In this document: piece after piece, positions 25,818-34,363 of the stretch
Position numbering within the stretch: position 1 is the first letter of the stretch
How the letters are laid out: each line of letters begins with the position of its first letter
Assembly: GCF_038002225.1 (NCBI RefSeq)
Contig: NZ_JBBOCA010000002.1
Coordinates: forward strand, 42,590 to 106,589
Length of the DNA: 64,000 bases
Origin: Paenibacillus sp. FSL R7-0204
Lineage (GTDB): Bacteria > Bacillota > Bacilli > Paenibacillales > Paenibacillaceae
Reading direction: 5' to 3'
Position numbers and translations under genes: made by a program
The notes under the pieces: generated by a model
The model's database searches: none
Told to the model about the DNA's origin: nothing
The model's input: only the letters and a program-made list of their open reading frames with translations

Positions 25818-28199
25818 ATGCAATACGGTCATTTTGACGACAAGAACAAAGAGTACCTGATTACGAAGCCGAATACGCCTGCTCCTTGGGCCAACTATCT
25901 CGGCTCGCCGGAATACGGTGCGATTATCTCAGGTAACGCCGGGGGCTACAGCTTCGTGAAATCCGGGGCCAACGGACGGCATATCCGCTATCACTTCAAC
26001 TCCAAGGACGAACCTGGGCGCTACATTTATGTCAAAGACCTGGAGAACGGGGATTATTGGTCCGGCTCCTGGCAGCCGGTAGGGAAGGATCTGGAGCGAT
26101 ACAAGTCCGTCTGCCATCATGGAACCGGTTACACGAACATCGTCTCAGATTATGACAACATTCATACCGAGTCCTTATACTACGTACCGCTGAACAAGAC
26201 CTATGAAGTATGGCGTATGAAGATCCGCAATGACGGCACTGCGGCTCGCAAGCTGGCCCTCTTCGGCTTCGCCGAATTCACCAATGACAACAACTATGAG
26301 CAAGATACCGTGAACCTGCAATACACGCTATTTATTTCCCGGACCTACTTCAAGCACGATAAAATTCTTCAAGTCATCAATGAAAACATCGCGGGAGAGC
26401 AAACCTGGAGATTCTTCGGCGCGGCCGGAGCAGAGGTGGCCGGTTATGACGGGGACCGCGATACGTTCCTTGGAGATTACCGCAGCTACGGGAATCCGCT
26501 CTCCGTGGAGAACGGGCAATGCTCGAACTCGCTGAACTACAATGCCAATGCCTGCGGTGCCCTGCAGATGAATGTGGAGCTGCAGCCGGGAGAAGAGAAG
26601 GAAATTGCCTTCCTGCTGGGGCAATATGATGAAGAGGGAGCTTCAGGCATTCTTAGCCACTATCAGGATTTGTCCGTGGTAGACCGGGAGCTTGAAGAAC
26701 TGAAGACCTTCTGGCACAGCAAGCTTAACCGCTTCCAGGTCCAGACTCCAAGCAGCAACCTGAACCATATGATCAACACCTGGAATGCTTACCAGTGCTT
26801 CATTACCTTCATCTGGTCGCGAGCTGCCTCCTTCCAGTACTCCGGCCTGCGCAACGGGCTCGGCTACCGGGATACGGTGCAGGACATCCAGGGCATTATC
26901 CATCTGGACCATGAGATGGCCCTCGAACGCCTGCGGCTGATGATCTCTGCCCAGGTATCCAACGGCGGCGGGCTGCCGCTGGTGAAATTCGACCATAACC
27001 CGGGCCATGAGGGAACACCAGACGACCCTGAGTATGTGCGGGAGACCGGTCATCCACACTACCGGGCCGACGATGCCCTGTGGCTGTTCCCGACGGTAAT
27101 CAAATACTTAAATGAAAGCGGCAACTGGGACTTCACCGATGAGGTCATTCCTTATTCGGATCACGGCGAAGCTACGGTATATGAGCACCTGCGGCAGGCA
27201 CTTCAATTCAGTCTCGACCGGATGGGCGCACACGGGATGCCGGTCGGCCTCCATGCCGACTGGAACGATTGCCTGCGGCTTGGCGCCAAGGGTGAATCAC
27301 TGTTCGTGGCCTTCCAGTTGTATATGGGCTTCAAGGTATTCATGGGCATCGCGGAGAACAAGAACAAGCCGGAGGATACGGCGTGGGCACAGGGCCTGCT
27401 GGAGGAGCTGGACGGCAATATCCAGCAGTATGCCTGGGAGAACGATCAGTTCGTCCGCGGCTTCACCGAGGACAACTATATCATCGGCTCGTGGGAGAAC
27501 GATGAGGGCCGAATCTGGCTCAATCCGCAGAGCTGGGCGGTGCTCAGCGGCGCAGCCCGCCCGGAACAGGCCAAGCTCGCCATGGACAAGGTCTATGACA
27601 ATCTGCGGACTGATTACGGTACGATGCTGTTCTACCCGCCATTCCGCAAATACGGCTTGCCGGTAGCACTGATGGCCTTGTTCAATGCCTCAACGAAGGA
27701 GAACGGCGGCATCTTCAGTCAGCCGCAGGGCTGGCTTATCCTGGCGGAGACAGTGATCGGCAACGGTGAACGCGCGTTCGAGTATTTCCTGAACTGCAGC
27801 CCGGCCACCATGAACGACAATGCGGAGGTCCGCAAGCTGGAGCCTTACGTTCACGGCCAGTTCGTGGAATCCAAGGACAGCCCTTATCAGGGGCGGGCCC
27901 ATGTGCACTGGCTGACAGGAACAGCCTCCACTGTTATGGTCTCGCTGGCAGAGGGCATTATGGGCGTTCAGCCGCAGAAGGACGGCCTCCGTCTGGACCC
28001 GTGTGTCCCTTCGGACTGGACCGGCTTCTCCATGGTGCGCGAATTCCGCGGGAAGAAGCTGAGCATCCAGGTCGAGAACAAGAACGGCGTTCAGAAAGGA
28101 GTCTCCCGCATCGTCATCAACGGCGAGGAGATCGAAGGCAACCTGATTCCTGTGTCCCGGATGGCAGCAGAGAACGATGTATTGGTTGTGATGGGGTAA
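25818..28199 (+). CDS. GH94 glycoside phosphorylase (cellobiose/chitobiose phosphorylase-like)
   Basis: This 793-residue enzyme begins MQYGHFDDKNKEYLITKP, as in cellobiose and chitobiose phosphorylases, followed by PAPWANYLGSPEYGAIISG. The substrate-binding motif GYRDTVQDIQG lies near residue 350. The general-acid motif HADWNDCLRLG has its aspartate at residue 481, where characterised GH94 enzymes have theirs. These enzymes use phosphate to split a beta-linked disaccharide into a sugar 1-phosphate and a free sugar, saving ATP. The acceptor sugar cannot be told by eye. There is no signal peptide. ATG 25818 is preferred over ATG 25812 because GAGGAGG ends at 25810. A palindromic operator candidate lies upstream and a strong hairpin downstream. 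Confidence 0.88.
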   Translation: MQYGHFDDKNKEYLITKPNTPAPWANYLGSPEYGAIISGNAGGYSFVKSGANGRHIRYHFNSKDEPGRYIYVKDLENGDYWSGSWQPVGKDLERYKSVCHHGTGYTNIVSDYDNIHTESLYYVPLNKTYEVWRMKIRNDGTAARKLALFGFAEFTNDNNYEQDTVNLQYTLFISRTYFKHDKILQVINENIAGEQTWRFFGAAGAEVAGYDGDRDTFLGDYRSYGNPLSVENGQCSNSLNYNANACGALQMNVELQPGEEKEIAFLLGQYDEEGASGILSHYQDLSVVDRELEELKTFWHSKLNRFQVQTPSSNLNHMINTWNAYQCFITFIWSRAASFQYSGLRNGLGYRDTVQDIQGIIHLDHEMALERLRLMISAQVSNGGGLPLVKFDHNPGHEGTPDDPEYVRETGHPHYRADDALWLFPTVIKYLNESGNWDFTDEVIPYSDHGEATVYEHLRQALQFSLDRMGAHGMPVGLHADWNDCLRLGAKGESLFVAFQLYMGFKVFMGIAENKNKPEDTAWAQGLLEELDGNIQQYAWENDQFVRGFTEDNYIIGSWENDEGRIWLNPQSWAVLSGAARPEQAKLAMDKVYDNLRTDYGTMLFYPPFRKYGLPVALMALFNASTKENGGIFSQPQGWLILAETVIGNGERAFEYFLNCSPATMNDNAEVRKLEPYVHGQFVESKDSPYQGRAHVHWLTGTASTVMVSLAEGIMGVQPQKDGLRLDPCVPSDWTGFSMVREFRGKKLSIQVENKNGVQKGVSRIVINGEEIEGNLIPVSRMAAENDVLVVMG

Positions 28200-28236
28200 C
28201 TTCAAGCCGGTTCAAGGAACGGCATAGAGTATATAC

Positions 28237-28276
28237 GAAGAAGGAGAGCTGACCCGGCGGGCGCTCTCCTTCTTTT
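28237..28276. terminator. bidirectional terminator between GH94 and DUF3021 genes
   Basis: GAAGAAGGAGAGC (28237-28249) pairs with GCTCTCCTTCTT (28263-28274) and runs into TTTT. It lies between convergent genes. Confidence 0.85.
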
Positions 28277-28285
28277 CATATCATG

Positions 28286-28696
28286 CTACTTCAAAATCTT
28301 ATTCAGCTCTTCTGCGGACTTCCTGCTGTTCGCTCGGGCATAGAAGTAGAACGCAACCGTATGCAGAATCACGGATAACAGCAGCATTCCTGGCCACCAG
28401 GCACTGATGGAATCGAACATCTCGACAGAGAACAACCACACCATGCCCATTCCGCCTGCAATACTGAAAATCGATCCAATAAGAATATTCCACAGCGGCT
28501 TCAGCGTGAAGTGATTCCACAGCACATTGTACATGACGCCGAATAGCACAGCAGCGATGGCGGCGATGCCCGCCAGACGCCACAGATACAGCATCTCCAC
28601 TGGCTGATCCCTGAAGAACACCGTTAACAGCAGCGTGACCCAGAGTGACGTAAGGGTAAATACCTGAAAGAATGCTTGCTTGAGCTGATTAGCCAT
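28286..28696 (-). CDS. DUF3021 membrane protein
   Basis: This is a 136-residue protein with four predicted membrane segments (AFFQVFTLTSLWVTLLLTVF, AGIAAIAAVLFGVMYNVLW, WNILIGSIFSIAGGMGMVWL, MLLLSVILHTVAFYFYARAN). It matches the DUF3021 family, which is repeatedly found behind LytTR-type regulators. AGGAGGAG lies five bases before the ATG at 28696. The start overlaps the end of the upstream LytTR gene by eight bases, so the two are co-translated. The biochemical role is unknown; co-occurrence suggests a membrane signal input to the LytTR protein. Confidence 0.85.
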   Translation of the reverse strand: MANQLKQAFFQVFTLTSLWVTLLLTVFFRDQPVEMLYLWRLAGIAAIAAVLFGVMYNVLWNHFTLKPLWNILIGSIFSIAGGMGMVWLFSVEMFDSISAWWPGMLLLSVILHTVAFYFYARANSRKSAEELNKILK

Positions 28697-29138
28697 GATA
28701 ACTCCTCCTGAAATGATTGATATAGTAGCGGCTGACAGTATAAGAACTATCATTCGTCAGCAGGACTTCCACCCGCGCATTAGCGGTTGCCGAGAATTCT
28801 TTGATATAGCGGGTATTGATGATGGTCTGGTTGTTGATTTTGATGAAACCGGGCGTATCCAGCGCTTCCATCGCGAACTTCAGCCTTGTATTGAGCAGAT
28901 ACATCTCTCCGGTAATGAGCCGCACACTGCACATCCGGTCTTCCGCTTCAATTACCGCAATCTTGCTTGTCTCCAGGGAGACCTGGCGGTTATTGCTGGC
29001 ATTGATCACTATGATCCGCTTCTCTGCTGCTTGAAAGGCTGCCTCAAGATTCTTCCATTGCTCCTGCTCCGCCGGATGCGTAACGACCTTAGCCCATCCC
29101 CGGTTCATGCCGGTGTCTGCTTCAAATCTAATCTCCAA
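28689..29138 (-). CDS. LytTR-family transcriptional regulator
   Basis: This is a 149-residue stand-alone LytTR protein. The N-terminal 50 residues are short and variable. Residues about 50-145 are the ten-stranded LytTR DNA-binding domain (RMCSVRLITGEMYLLNTRLK, then FIKINNQTIINTRYIKEFSA, ending TVSRYYINHFR). It has no receiver domain, so it is not a classical response regulator. The start is TTG 29138, with AGGAGG nine bases upstream. It overlaps the DUF3021 gene. Two direct repeats, matching the paired-repeat style of LytTR sites, lie next to its own -35 box, so autoregulation is likely. Confidence 0.88.
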   Translation of the reverse strand: MEIRFEADTGMNRGWAKVVTHPAEQEQWKNLEAAFQAAEKRIIVINASNNRQVSLETSKIAVIEAEDRMCSVRLITGEMYLLNTRLKFAMEALDTPGFIKINNQTIINTRYIKEFSATANARVEVLLTNDSSYTVSRYYINHFRRSYHG

Positions 29139-29168
29139 CTGGCACTGCCTCCTCTCAACACCCATGTT

Positions 29169-29227
29169 ATTATCCTAAAAGCGTCTTGACCATCAATCTG
29201 CGTTTTCTTGCAGGAATCTGGCGTTTT
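29169..29227 (-). promoter_or_regulatory. LytTR promoter with paired direct repeats
   Basis: Minus strand: TTGATG (29196-29191) and GATAAT (29174-29169), 16 bases apart. Directly upstream lie AAAACGCAGATT (29206-29195) and AAAACGCCAGATT (29227-29215), spaced about two helical turns apart, which is the expected geometry for a LytTR dimer. Confidence 0.6.
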
Positions 29228-29273
29228 GTTTCATTTTAGCTCCTTCTGCGGCTAAACAGGTACGCGAACAAGA

Positions 29274-29294
29274 CTGCCGGGAGCTTCCCGGCAG
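29274..29294 (-). terminator. terminator of the pnkp-hen1 transcript
   Basis: CTGCCGGGA and TCCCGGCAG pair around GCT, just after the pnkp stop codon, followed on the minus strand by TCTTGTTC. Confidence 0.65.
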
Positions 29295-29310
29295 CCTGCC
29301 TGACTATCTT

Positions 29311-31911
29311 TTATAACCTCGGATCGATCTCCTTCTCCTTCGTCACCTCGAACAACAGGTTCGCGGAAATCTGCTTATAGGCACTGTTGTCAGCCGAAAT
29401 CTCCTCCAGCTTAATCTCTAGCAGCTGCTTACCCAACCGGTACTCGGCAAGAGACATCCGCAGTTTGGGCACGATGTTCTTCTGCTTCATCAGCTTGCCA
29501 TACTTGTGCGGAAATCTGTAGTCGTAGCCATAGATGATCGACAGGTACCCCGGATTGCGGACCTTCAGGTAAGGGACCACTCCCGGTTGCTCTTGCTCCG
29601 GCTTGATCACAATCCCCTCCATCTGTCGCTCAACGGTAACGGCAGCGAAATATTCCTCGGCCCGGCTGTAAGCCTCCGGCTCCTGCAGGTCCAGCACCAG
29701 GATCTCATCGTCATTCAGGAAACGGTATTGCTCCGAGGTGATCCCCTCAGGCACCCGATCCTCCCCGCTCTCCAGCACTTCCTTCAAGATGGCAAACGGC
29801 TTATACGCAAGCTCCGCATCCCCGGCATACAGCTCCAACTGCTGCTTATACACCCGGTACGCTTCGTCCCGCTGGTCAAGCCCCACATAGGCATCCCGGA
29901 TGCTGCGGACATGCTTATACGTCTGGTACACATGAGCGCCGTAGCTGGTGCTAAGCGCCTCTTTGGTCAGATGATGCTGGTCCTGCTCGAACCCGCTGGC
30001 TTCATATTCCCGGATCAACTCACCGAGCGATTCTTCGAACCCGTGCGCTCTCAGGAACGCGAGCTCGTTCTCCAGTGCCCGCCCAATCGGTTGAAACTGG
30101 CGTTCAATCAACCCTTCTCCCAGCGCCTTCCAGGGCAGAAGCTCCCCGTCCAGCAGTAGCACACGGATGTCTTGCTCCGCCATATACGTTCCGAACCGCT
30201 CCAGCAGCCCTTCGTAAACCGGCGTCAGATCGACAGCTTTGACCTTATAACCGTTACGGCTAACCGCATAGCAATGCTCTACGTCCCGGTACAGATACAC
30301 CGTGCAGCGCGATCCCATATATTTAGGCTGAAGGACCACCTCAGACACCCCGCGTCCGGCAAAATAATCCAGCCCCTTGCGCAGTGACTCCAGCTCGCCT
30401 GCTACTTCATCCTTATCCGCTGGCGACATCGTCCCGGAGATGAAGTTAACCTTATTCTGCGAGGAATAGTGCAGTCTGCGCATGGACTCCGCATCCAGCT
30501 CCTCCACAGAGACCGTGCTCACTTCGCGGAAGAGAACCGGCAATTCTTCCGGCAATAGCTGCTGCCGGGATCTATGGCTTTTATAGAACGGCTTGAAGGT
30601 TATATGGACAGAAGTTAGTCCGTTCCCATGCACCGCTCCTGTGTCGAGATGAAGCTTGTTCTTAATACGGAACGTCTGCCTCGCGGCAATATGTCCGAAC
30701 AGGTGGAACGGATGGTTCCCCTCCGCCTCCTCCTTCAGGAATTCAAGCTGCTGCTCGTAAGCAGATTCACGGTCCAGCCGGAAGTTGCGCTGATGGCGCA
30801 GCGAATTCGTATCCAGCTTCCCGACATACTTATTGCGGCAAGGGGCATGAGTCACATAGAAGGAAGGCCCCCGATTCCCGATATAGCGGTAAAAAGGCTT
30901 CGCGCGCTCCACCAGCACGGAGAATTGACGGAACAGCTCCTCATCTTCCTGTAACACCTGAGTGGAATCGAAATAGGTTCTCAGCAGTTCCGGCTCGGTC
31001 CCCTTAATCTCCCCTCGCAGGTATTTGTAGACGAAATTCTCATGGTTACCCATTACGAACAGGAAATGCTCCTGATTATCATACAGGAACTGTATGATCT
31101 CCCGGGTCTGCTTGCCCTTATCGATCCAGTCGCCCGCCAGGATGATCCGTGTATTCTTCAGCTTATCCGTAGCGCTTAGCTTCCCTTCTTCAATCCGGTA
31201 GCCGTAGCTGCGCAGCAGCCCTTGCAGCTCTTGAACACACTCGTGTACGTCCCCGACCACAATGTATTCCTGCTCCTGCGGAAGCACCGCAGCGGCATAC
31301 GCCTCCCAGTCCTGAATGTGCACCCGGTAATCCGGGTTCGGCCGCTTTTCCTCCGAATCATCAGTACCTTCCAGCAGAAAATCCTTGGCCCGCACCTTAT
31401 GAATACCGTGGTATCCCTCGCGGGACAGCACTGGCAGCACCTCCCGGCGCAGCCGGTTCAGGTGATTAGAAATCAGCTTCTTCGAGCGCTCCGAGGCATA
31501 ATAATCCTCCCGTTTGCGGTAATCGAACAAAATGACCTCCAGATTATACTGGTTCTCCTGGGCAATCGCCCGCACCTTGCTGCGATAATCCTCGGCGAGA
31601 CCTACCGTATCCATAATGACAAACTCCGCATTAATCGGCCAGGAGGTGACCCGCTTCAGCCGCTCGAACAACAATGCGAACGTATGCGAGCTGGCCTCCA
31701 GCATGACCTGGTCATATTTATCGTAGTCATAGCCCAAGAGCTCCTGACGGATCAGGTCAGAGGAGAGGTACTGCACATTCGTGCGCAGACCTGTAGTGCT
31801 GTCCTCAAGCCTGAGCTGCGGGATCAGCACTTCTTTGGCAAAAGTAGACTTCCCGCACTCCGTCGCGCCCACCAGCATGAATATCGTGTGTACCTTCGTC
31901 TGAATGTCCAT
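29311..31911 (-). CDS. pnkp: bacterial polynucleotide kinase-phosphatase-ligase of the RNA-repair system
   Basis: The 866-residue protein has the three-module layout of bacterial Pnkp. A 5'-OH kinase carries the P-loop GATECGKS (15-22). A metallophosphatase at about 215-440 contains GDVHE (220-224), GDWIDKG (260-266), GNHE (288-291), VTHAP and FGHI. An RNA-ligase-like nucleotidyltransferase has the adenylation lysine in QPKYMGSR (Lys530), DGE (588-590), EGIVIK (765-770) and YLKVR (781-785). Such enzymes heal and, with Hen1, seal tRNAs cut by ribotoxins. The usual GDxHG and DRG of the phosphatase read GDVHE and DKG here. The ATG follows the hen1 stop codon by three bases, and its ribosome site (AGGAGGG) lies inside hen1, so the pair is translationally coupled. 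RlaP and two WYL regulators complete the locus. Confidence 0.95.
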   Translation of the reverse strand: MDIQTKVHTIFMLVGATECGKSTFAKEVLIPQLRLEDSTTGLRTNVQYLSSDLIRQELLGYDYDKYDQVMLEASSHTFALLFERLKRVTSWPINAEFVIMDTVGLAEDYRSKVRAIAQENQYNLEVILFDYRKREDYYASERSKKLISNHLNRLRREVLPVLSREGYHGIHKVRAKDFLLEGTDDSEEKRPNPDYRVHIQDWEAYAAAVLPQEQEYIVVGDVHECVQELQGLLRSYGYRIEEGKLSATDKLKNTRIILAGDWIDKGKQTREIIQFLYDNQEHFLFVMGNHENFVYKYLRGEIKGTEPELLRTYFDSTQVLQEDEELFRQFSVLVERAKPFYRYIGNRGPSFYVTHAPCRNKYVGKLDTNSLRHQRNFRLDRESAYEQQLEFLKEEAEGNHPFHLFGHIAARQTFRIKNKLHLDTGAVHGNGLTSVHITFKPFYKSHRSRQQLLPEELPVLFREVSTVSVEELDAESMRRLHYSSQNKVNFISGTMSPADKDEVAGELESLRKGLDYFAGRGVSEVVLQPKYMGSRCTVYLYRDVEHCYAVSRNGYKVKAVDLTPVYEGLLERFGTYMAEQDIRVLLLDGELLPWKALGEGLIERQFQPIGRALENELAFLRAHGFEESLGELIREYEASGFEQDQHHLTKEALSTSYGAHVYQTYKHVRSIRDAYVGLDQRDEAYRVYKQQLELYAGDAELAYKPFAILKEVLESGEDRVPEGITSEQYRFLNDDEILVLDLQEPEAYSRAEEYFAAVTVERQMEGIVIKPEQEQPGVVPYLKVRNPGYLSIIYGYDYRFPHKYGKLMKQKNIVPKLRMSLAEYRLGKQLLEIKLEEISADNSAYKQISANLLFEVTKEKEIDPRL

Positions 31912-31914
31912 GTC

Positions 31915-33180
31915 CTAACCCTCCTGTCTGCGCACAATTGCGCTCTGCGAAGTACGAATGTCGCCCACCCGGTCACCTACGAGCGAGAATTCGGCTTCTA
32001 CGCCCATCCCTTGCAGTGTGAGCGCCAGCCATTCCTGGAACGCCGCCTGGCCTTTTTCCCACTTGTGATCCTCATGCCGGAAGCCTTCCAGCTCATAGTA
32101 AAGATTGAAATCGGCATTCGGCGTGGTCACAATTAGCTGCCCGAAATCAACATGGCGGATGATCTGCCGGATCAGCGCAGCCGCTTCCAATTCGCTCATA
32201 TGCTCCACAACCTCGGTTAGTATGACATCCACCTGCTCTCCGTTGTACAACTCCAGGAAATGCTCCAGCGAGCGGAAGGTGACGAGGTTGTCGAGCTCTT
32301 TAGCCTTTGCCTTGCGGTTCACGACCTCCAGCAGCTCCTCGTTGATGTCGACCGCATAATAAGCGCCCTCGATCTTCCCGGCATACGGAATGGCGTAGAA
32401 GCCTTCCCCGCAGCCGATATCCAGAATGGGCTTATCAAACGGAAGCACACCCGAGATGAACGTCCGCCGCTGCATCGCCGTACTGCCATATTCCAGACCG
32501 ATCGGGTACAGATCCGTTTGCTCGACAGCCGTCTTGTACCGTTTGAACTGCTCCCGGGTCTTCAGGAGATTCCGGGCGAACAGGCTGCGGATATAGAAAG
32601 GGGCGTCCATCACGTTCAGACTGCGGATATATTTGTCCAGAATCCGGTCCGAAATATCGATATACTCATCCCCGAAGATCGATAAGAATAAGGACAGCAC
32701 ACTTACCACATGCAGGAGGTGGTATAAGCTTAGCTGCGTAGTAATGGTCAGGGAATAGCTCTTATGTGCCTGGTGCTCCAGGGTGAACGTATAATCCTTC
32801 AGATGCTGCTCGAAGAACCGGATGTAATGCAACCGCTGGGCATGAATCATCTGGATGGTAAAAGAGTGCTCATACCCCTCCGCATCCCGCTCATCCCGCG
32901 CCTTGAACGGAGTAGAGAAGAACTCATTCACCGCATTCAGCGGGAATAGCGGGGTGTTGTAACGGGAGACATTGAGATATTCGAAGCTCTCCCCTTCGTT
33001 CTTTTTATAGGAGATTTCATTATCAGCGTCCTTAAAATACACATTATAGGTGGCCTCATCCGAATACCAGCCGTAAGCGATCCCCTGGCGGACCGGGCGC
33101 AGCTGCATGCCGCTCTGCGGATTCTTGCGGATGATGAAGCTCAGCTGCGGGTTCGTTGATCTCAGTTGTACAATTGCCAT
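31915..33180 (-). CDS. hen1: Hen1: 3'-terminal RNA ribose 2'-O-methyltransferase
   Basis: This 421-residue protein has an N-terminal region (about 1-240) of the kind that activates the Pnkp ligase in characterised pairs, followed by a SAM methyltransferase. The SAM motif is ILDIGCGEGF (252-261). The metal-binding residues characteristic of Hen1 are in EVVEH (323-327) and RHEDHKWE (368-375). Hen1 methylates the 2'-OH of the 3'-terminal ribose at a break, so the repaired RNA resists a second cut by the same ribotoxin. AGGAGGAAC precedes the ATG. It forms an operon with pnkp (three-base gap) and lies about 200 bases downstream of rlaP, with a structured repeat between. Confidence 0.95.
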   Translation of the reverse strand: MAIVQLRSTNPQLSFIIRKNPQSGMQLRPVRQGIAYGWYSDEATYNVYFKDADNEISYKKNEGESFEYLNVSRYNTPLFPLNAVNEFFSTPFKARDERDAEGYEHSFTIQMIHAQRLHYIRFFEQHLKDYTFTLEHQAHKSYSLTITTQLSLYHLLHVVSVLSLFLSIFGDEYIDISDRILDKYIRSLNVMDAPFYIRSLFARNLLKTREQFKRYKTAVEQTDLYPIGLEYGSTAMQRRTFISGVLPFDKPILDIGCGEGFYAIPYAGKIEGAYYAVDINEELLEVVNRKAKAKELDNLVTFRSLEHFLELYNGEQVDVILTEVVEHMSELEAAALIRQIIRHVDFGQLIVTTPNADFNLYYELEGFRHEDHKWEKGQAAFQEWLALTLQGMGVEAEFSLVGDRVGDIRTSQSAIVRRQEG

Positions 33181-33252
33181 GATTGTGTTCCTCCTGTCGG
33201 TCGTTCATTATCAGCAAAACCTAACTTAAAGCTTAGTCGTCACTTCGGTGAA

Positions 33253-33364
33253 GTTTTGGACTTCCGGCCGCTGTTATGGTTGGATTTCCTGATTTAGACC
33301 GCCAATGGCGGTAGAAATCCAACCATAAAGGTGGTCGCTATCGCTCCTACAGTTCCAAAATTCC
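33253..33364. repeat. structured dispersed intergenic repeat, copy 1
   Basis: This about 112-bp element lies between rlaP and hen1. An outer arm (TTTTGGACT with AGTTCCAAAA) encloses a perfect 15-bp stem, TTATGGTTGGATTTC (33274-33288) with GAAATCCAACCATAA (33314-33328). A small hairpin, ACCGCC-AAT-GGCGGT, sits inside that stem. The flanks CCGGCCGCTGTT and CGCTCCTACAGTTCCAAAATTC are shared with copy 2 at 55297-55407 in the same orientation. Between copies the 15-bp stem differs in sequence on both sides yet still pairs. Confidence 0.8.
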
Positions 33365-33383
33365 CCTTCGATCCTTTTCACTT

Positions 33384-34187
33384 TTAGTTTAAATTTAAAT
33401 TCAACCCCCATACTTCCCGCAAGGCATCCCGGAACAGGGCATCAAGCTGCCCGTCCCGATTATCCGTCTTAGCACTCAGGTATGCCGTCGCTGTCTTCTC
33501 CAGCTCTTGCAGCTGCTCCTCCAGATACTCGTTAATCGCACTTAGCCGCGGCTCCAGGTCCAGCTCCTCACCCGATTTCTTCCGGGTCAGCAATTGCTGC
33601 ACAGCCTGCCACAACTCCCCGTCCCTTGGAATCAGCCGGTCTACCAGCACTTCGAATGCCATCGGCGGCATCTCCCCGTACCGGTGAATCCACTCACAGG
33701 CCAGCACCGGTCGCAGCACGTAGAAATACTTTTTGCTCTTGACCTGCGCCCCTTGAAGGTAATCCCGGTAGTTGCCCTTGGCCATGTTCAAGTAATGGTA
33801 CATACAGGATTTCGGCGAAAAGGTATACGGTGAGATCCCCCTAAGCTGCTCCGCTACACTGAATTTCTCAGCATACTGTATTGGAGATTGCAGCCACTCC
33901 AGCAGCGGCGGGTTGGATTTACGGAACAGCTTCAGCGCTTTGCGCAGATCCCAGCCGCTAATATCCAGCATATTGTTAATGGGACGCTCTATGACATCCC
34001 GCTGGTCAAAGATCGATAAATACCACTCCGGCTTATGCAGATAAATGAACCGCACATCATAATCGCTGTCCTGTGAGGGGAATCCCCACGCACGGCTGCC
34101 GGACTCACAGGCATAGAGGATCGTCACTTGCTCCTCTTGTTCAATCTGCTTCAATTGCTCATGAATGAGTGTATTGATAGGGTTCAT
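33384..34187 (-). CDS. rlaP: RlaP-type nucleotidyltransferase of RNA-repair loci
   Basis: This 267-residue DNA-polymerase-beta-superfamily protein matches the RlaP (RNA ligase-associated) family. The nucleotidyltransferase signature YACESGSRAWGFPSQDSDYD at about 22-41 holds the G-S helix and the D-x-D metal pair. It is followed by VRFIYLHKPEWYL and the conserved YHYLNMAKGNYRDYL and KKYFYVLRPVLACEWI helices. The predicted role is nucleotide transfer to RNA ends during repair; this is based on family context, not biochemistry. ATG 34187 is used, with GGAGGG five bases upstream, because longer in-frame starts lack a ribosome site. It is the first gene of the minus-strand RNA-repair transcript, divergent from the WYL genes. 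Confidence 0.88.
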   Translation of the reverse strand: MNPINTLIHEQLKQIEQEEQVTILYACESGSRAWGFPSQDSDYDVRFIYLHKPEWYLSIFDQRDVIERPINNMLDISGWDLRKALKLFRKSNPPLLEWLQSPIQYAEKFSVAEQLRGISPYTFSPKSCMYHYLNMAKGNYRDYLQGAQVKSKKYFYVLRPVLACEWIHRYGEMPPMAFEVLVDRLIPRDGELWQAVQQLLTRKKSGEELDLEPRLSAINEYLEEQLQELEKTATAYLSAKTDNRDGQLDALFRDALREVWGLNLNLN

Positions 34188-34305
34188 GCCATCCCTCCGT
34201 TCCAAGTCGGCTTCGCTGGCCTTATCTTCCCTCATTTTGCCAAGAAGGAACAGGGTGAAAGTATGGCGGCAGACAAAAATCTTCCATTTCATGCAACTCT
34301 GGTGC

Positions 34306-34321
34306 TTAATAGAGGTATTAA
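34306..34321. promoter_or_regulatory. 16-bp palindrome between rlaP and the WYL genes
   Basis: TTAATA-GAGG-TATTAA is a perfect 6-bp inverted repeat in the 176-base gap between divergent genes, about 45 bases before the WYL start. It is the best operator candidate for the WYL regulators in this locus. Confidence 0.45.
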
Positions 34322-34363
34322 CTATTACAACTCATGAATGCGCTACAGGCTGGAGGTATACAT

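Noticed and set aside
33181..33383. Promoter for hen1 in the rlaP-hen1 gap
   Set aside because: No convincing -35/-10 pair was found; the gap is mostly the structured repeat.
34188..34292. Longer N-terminus for RlaP
   Set aside because: The upstream ATGs lack a ribosome site, while GGAGGG sits just before ATG 34187 and family members start there.
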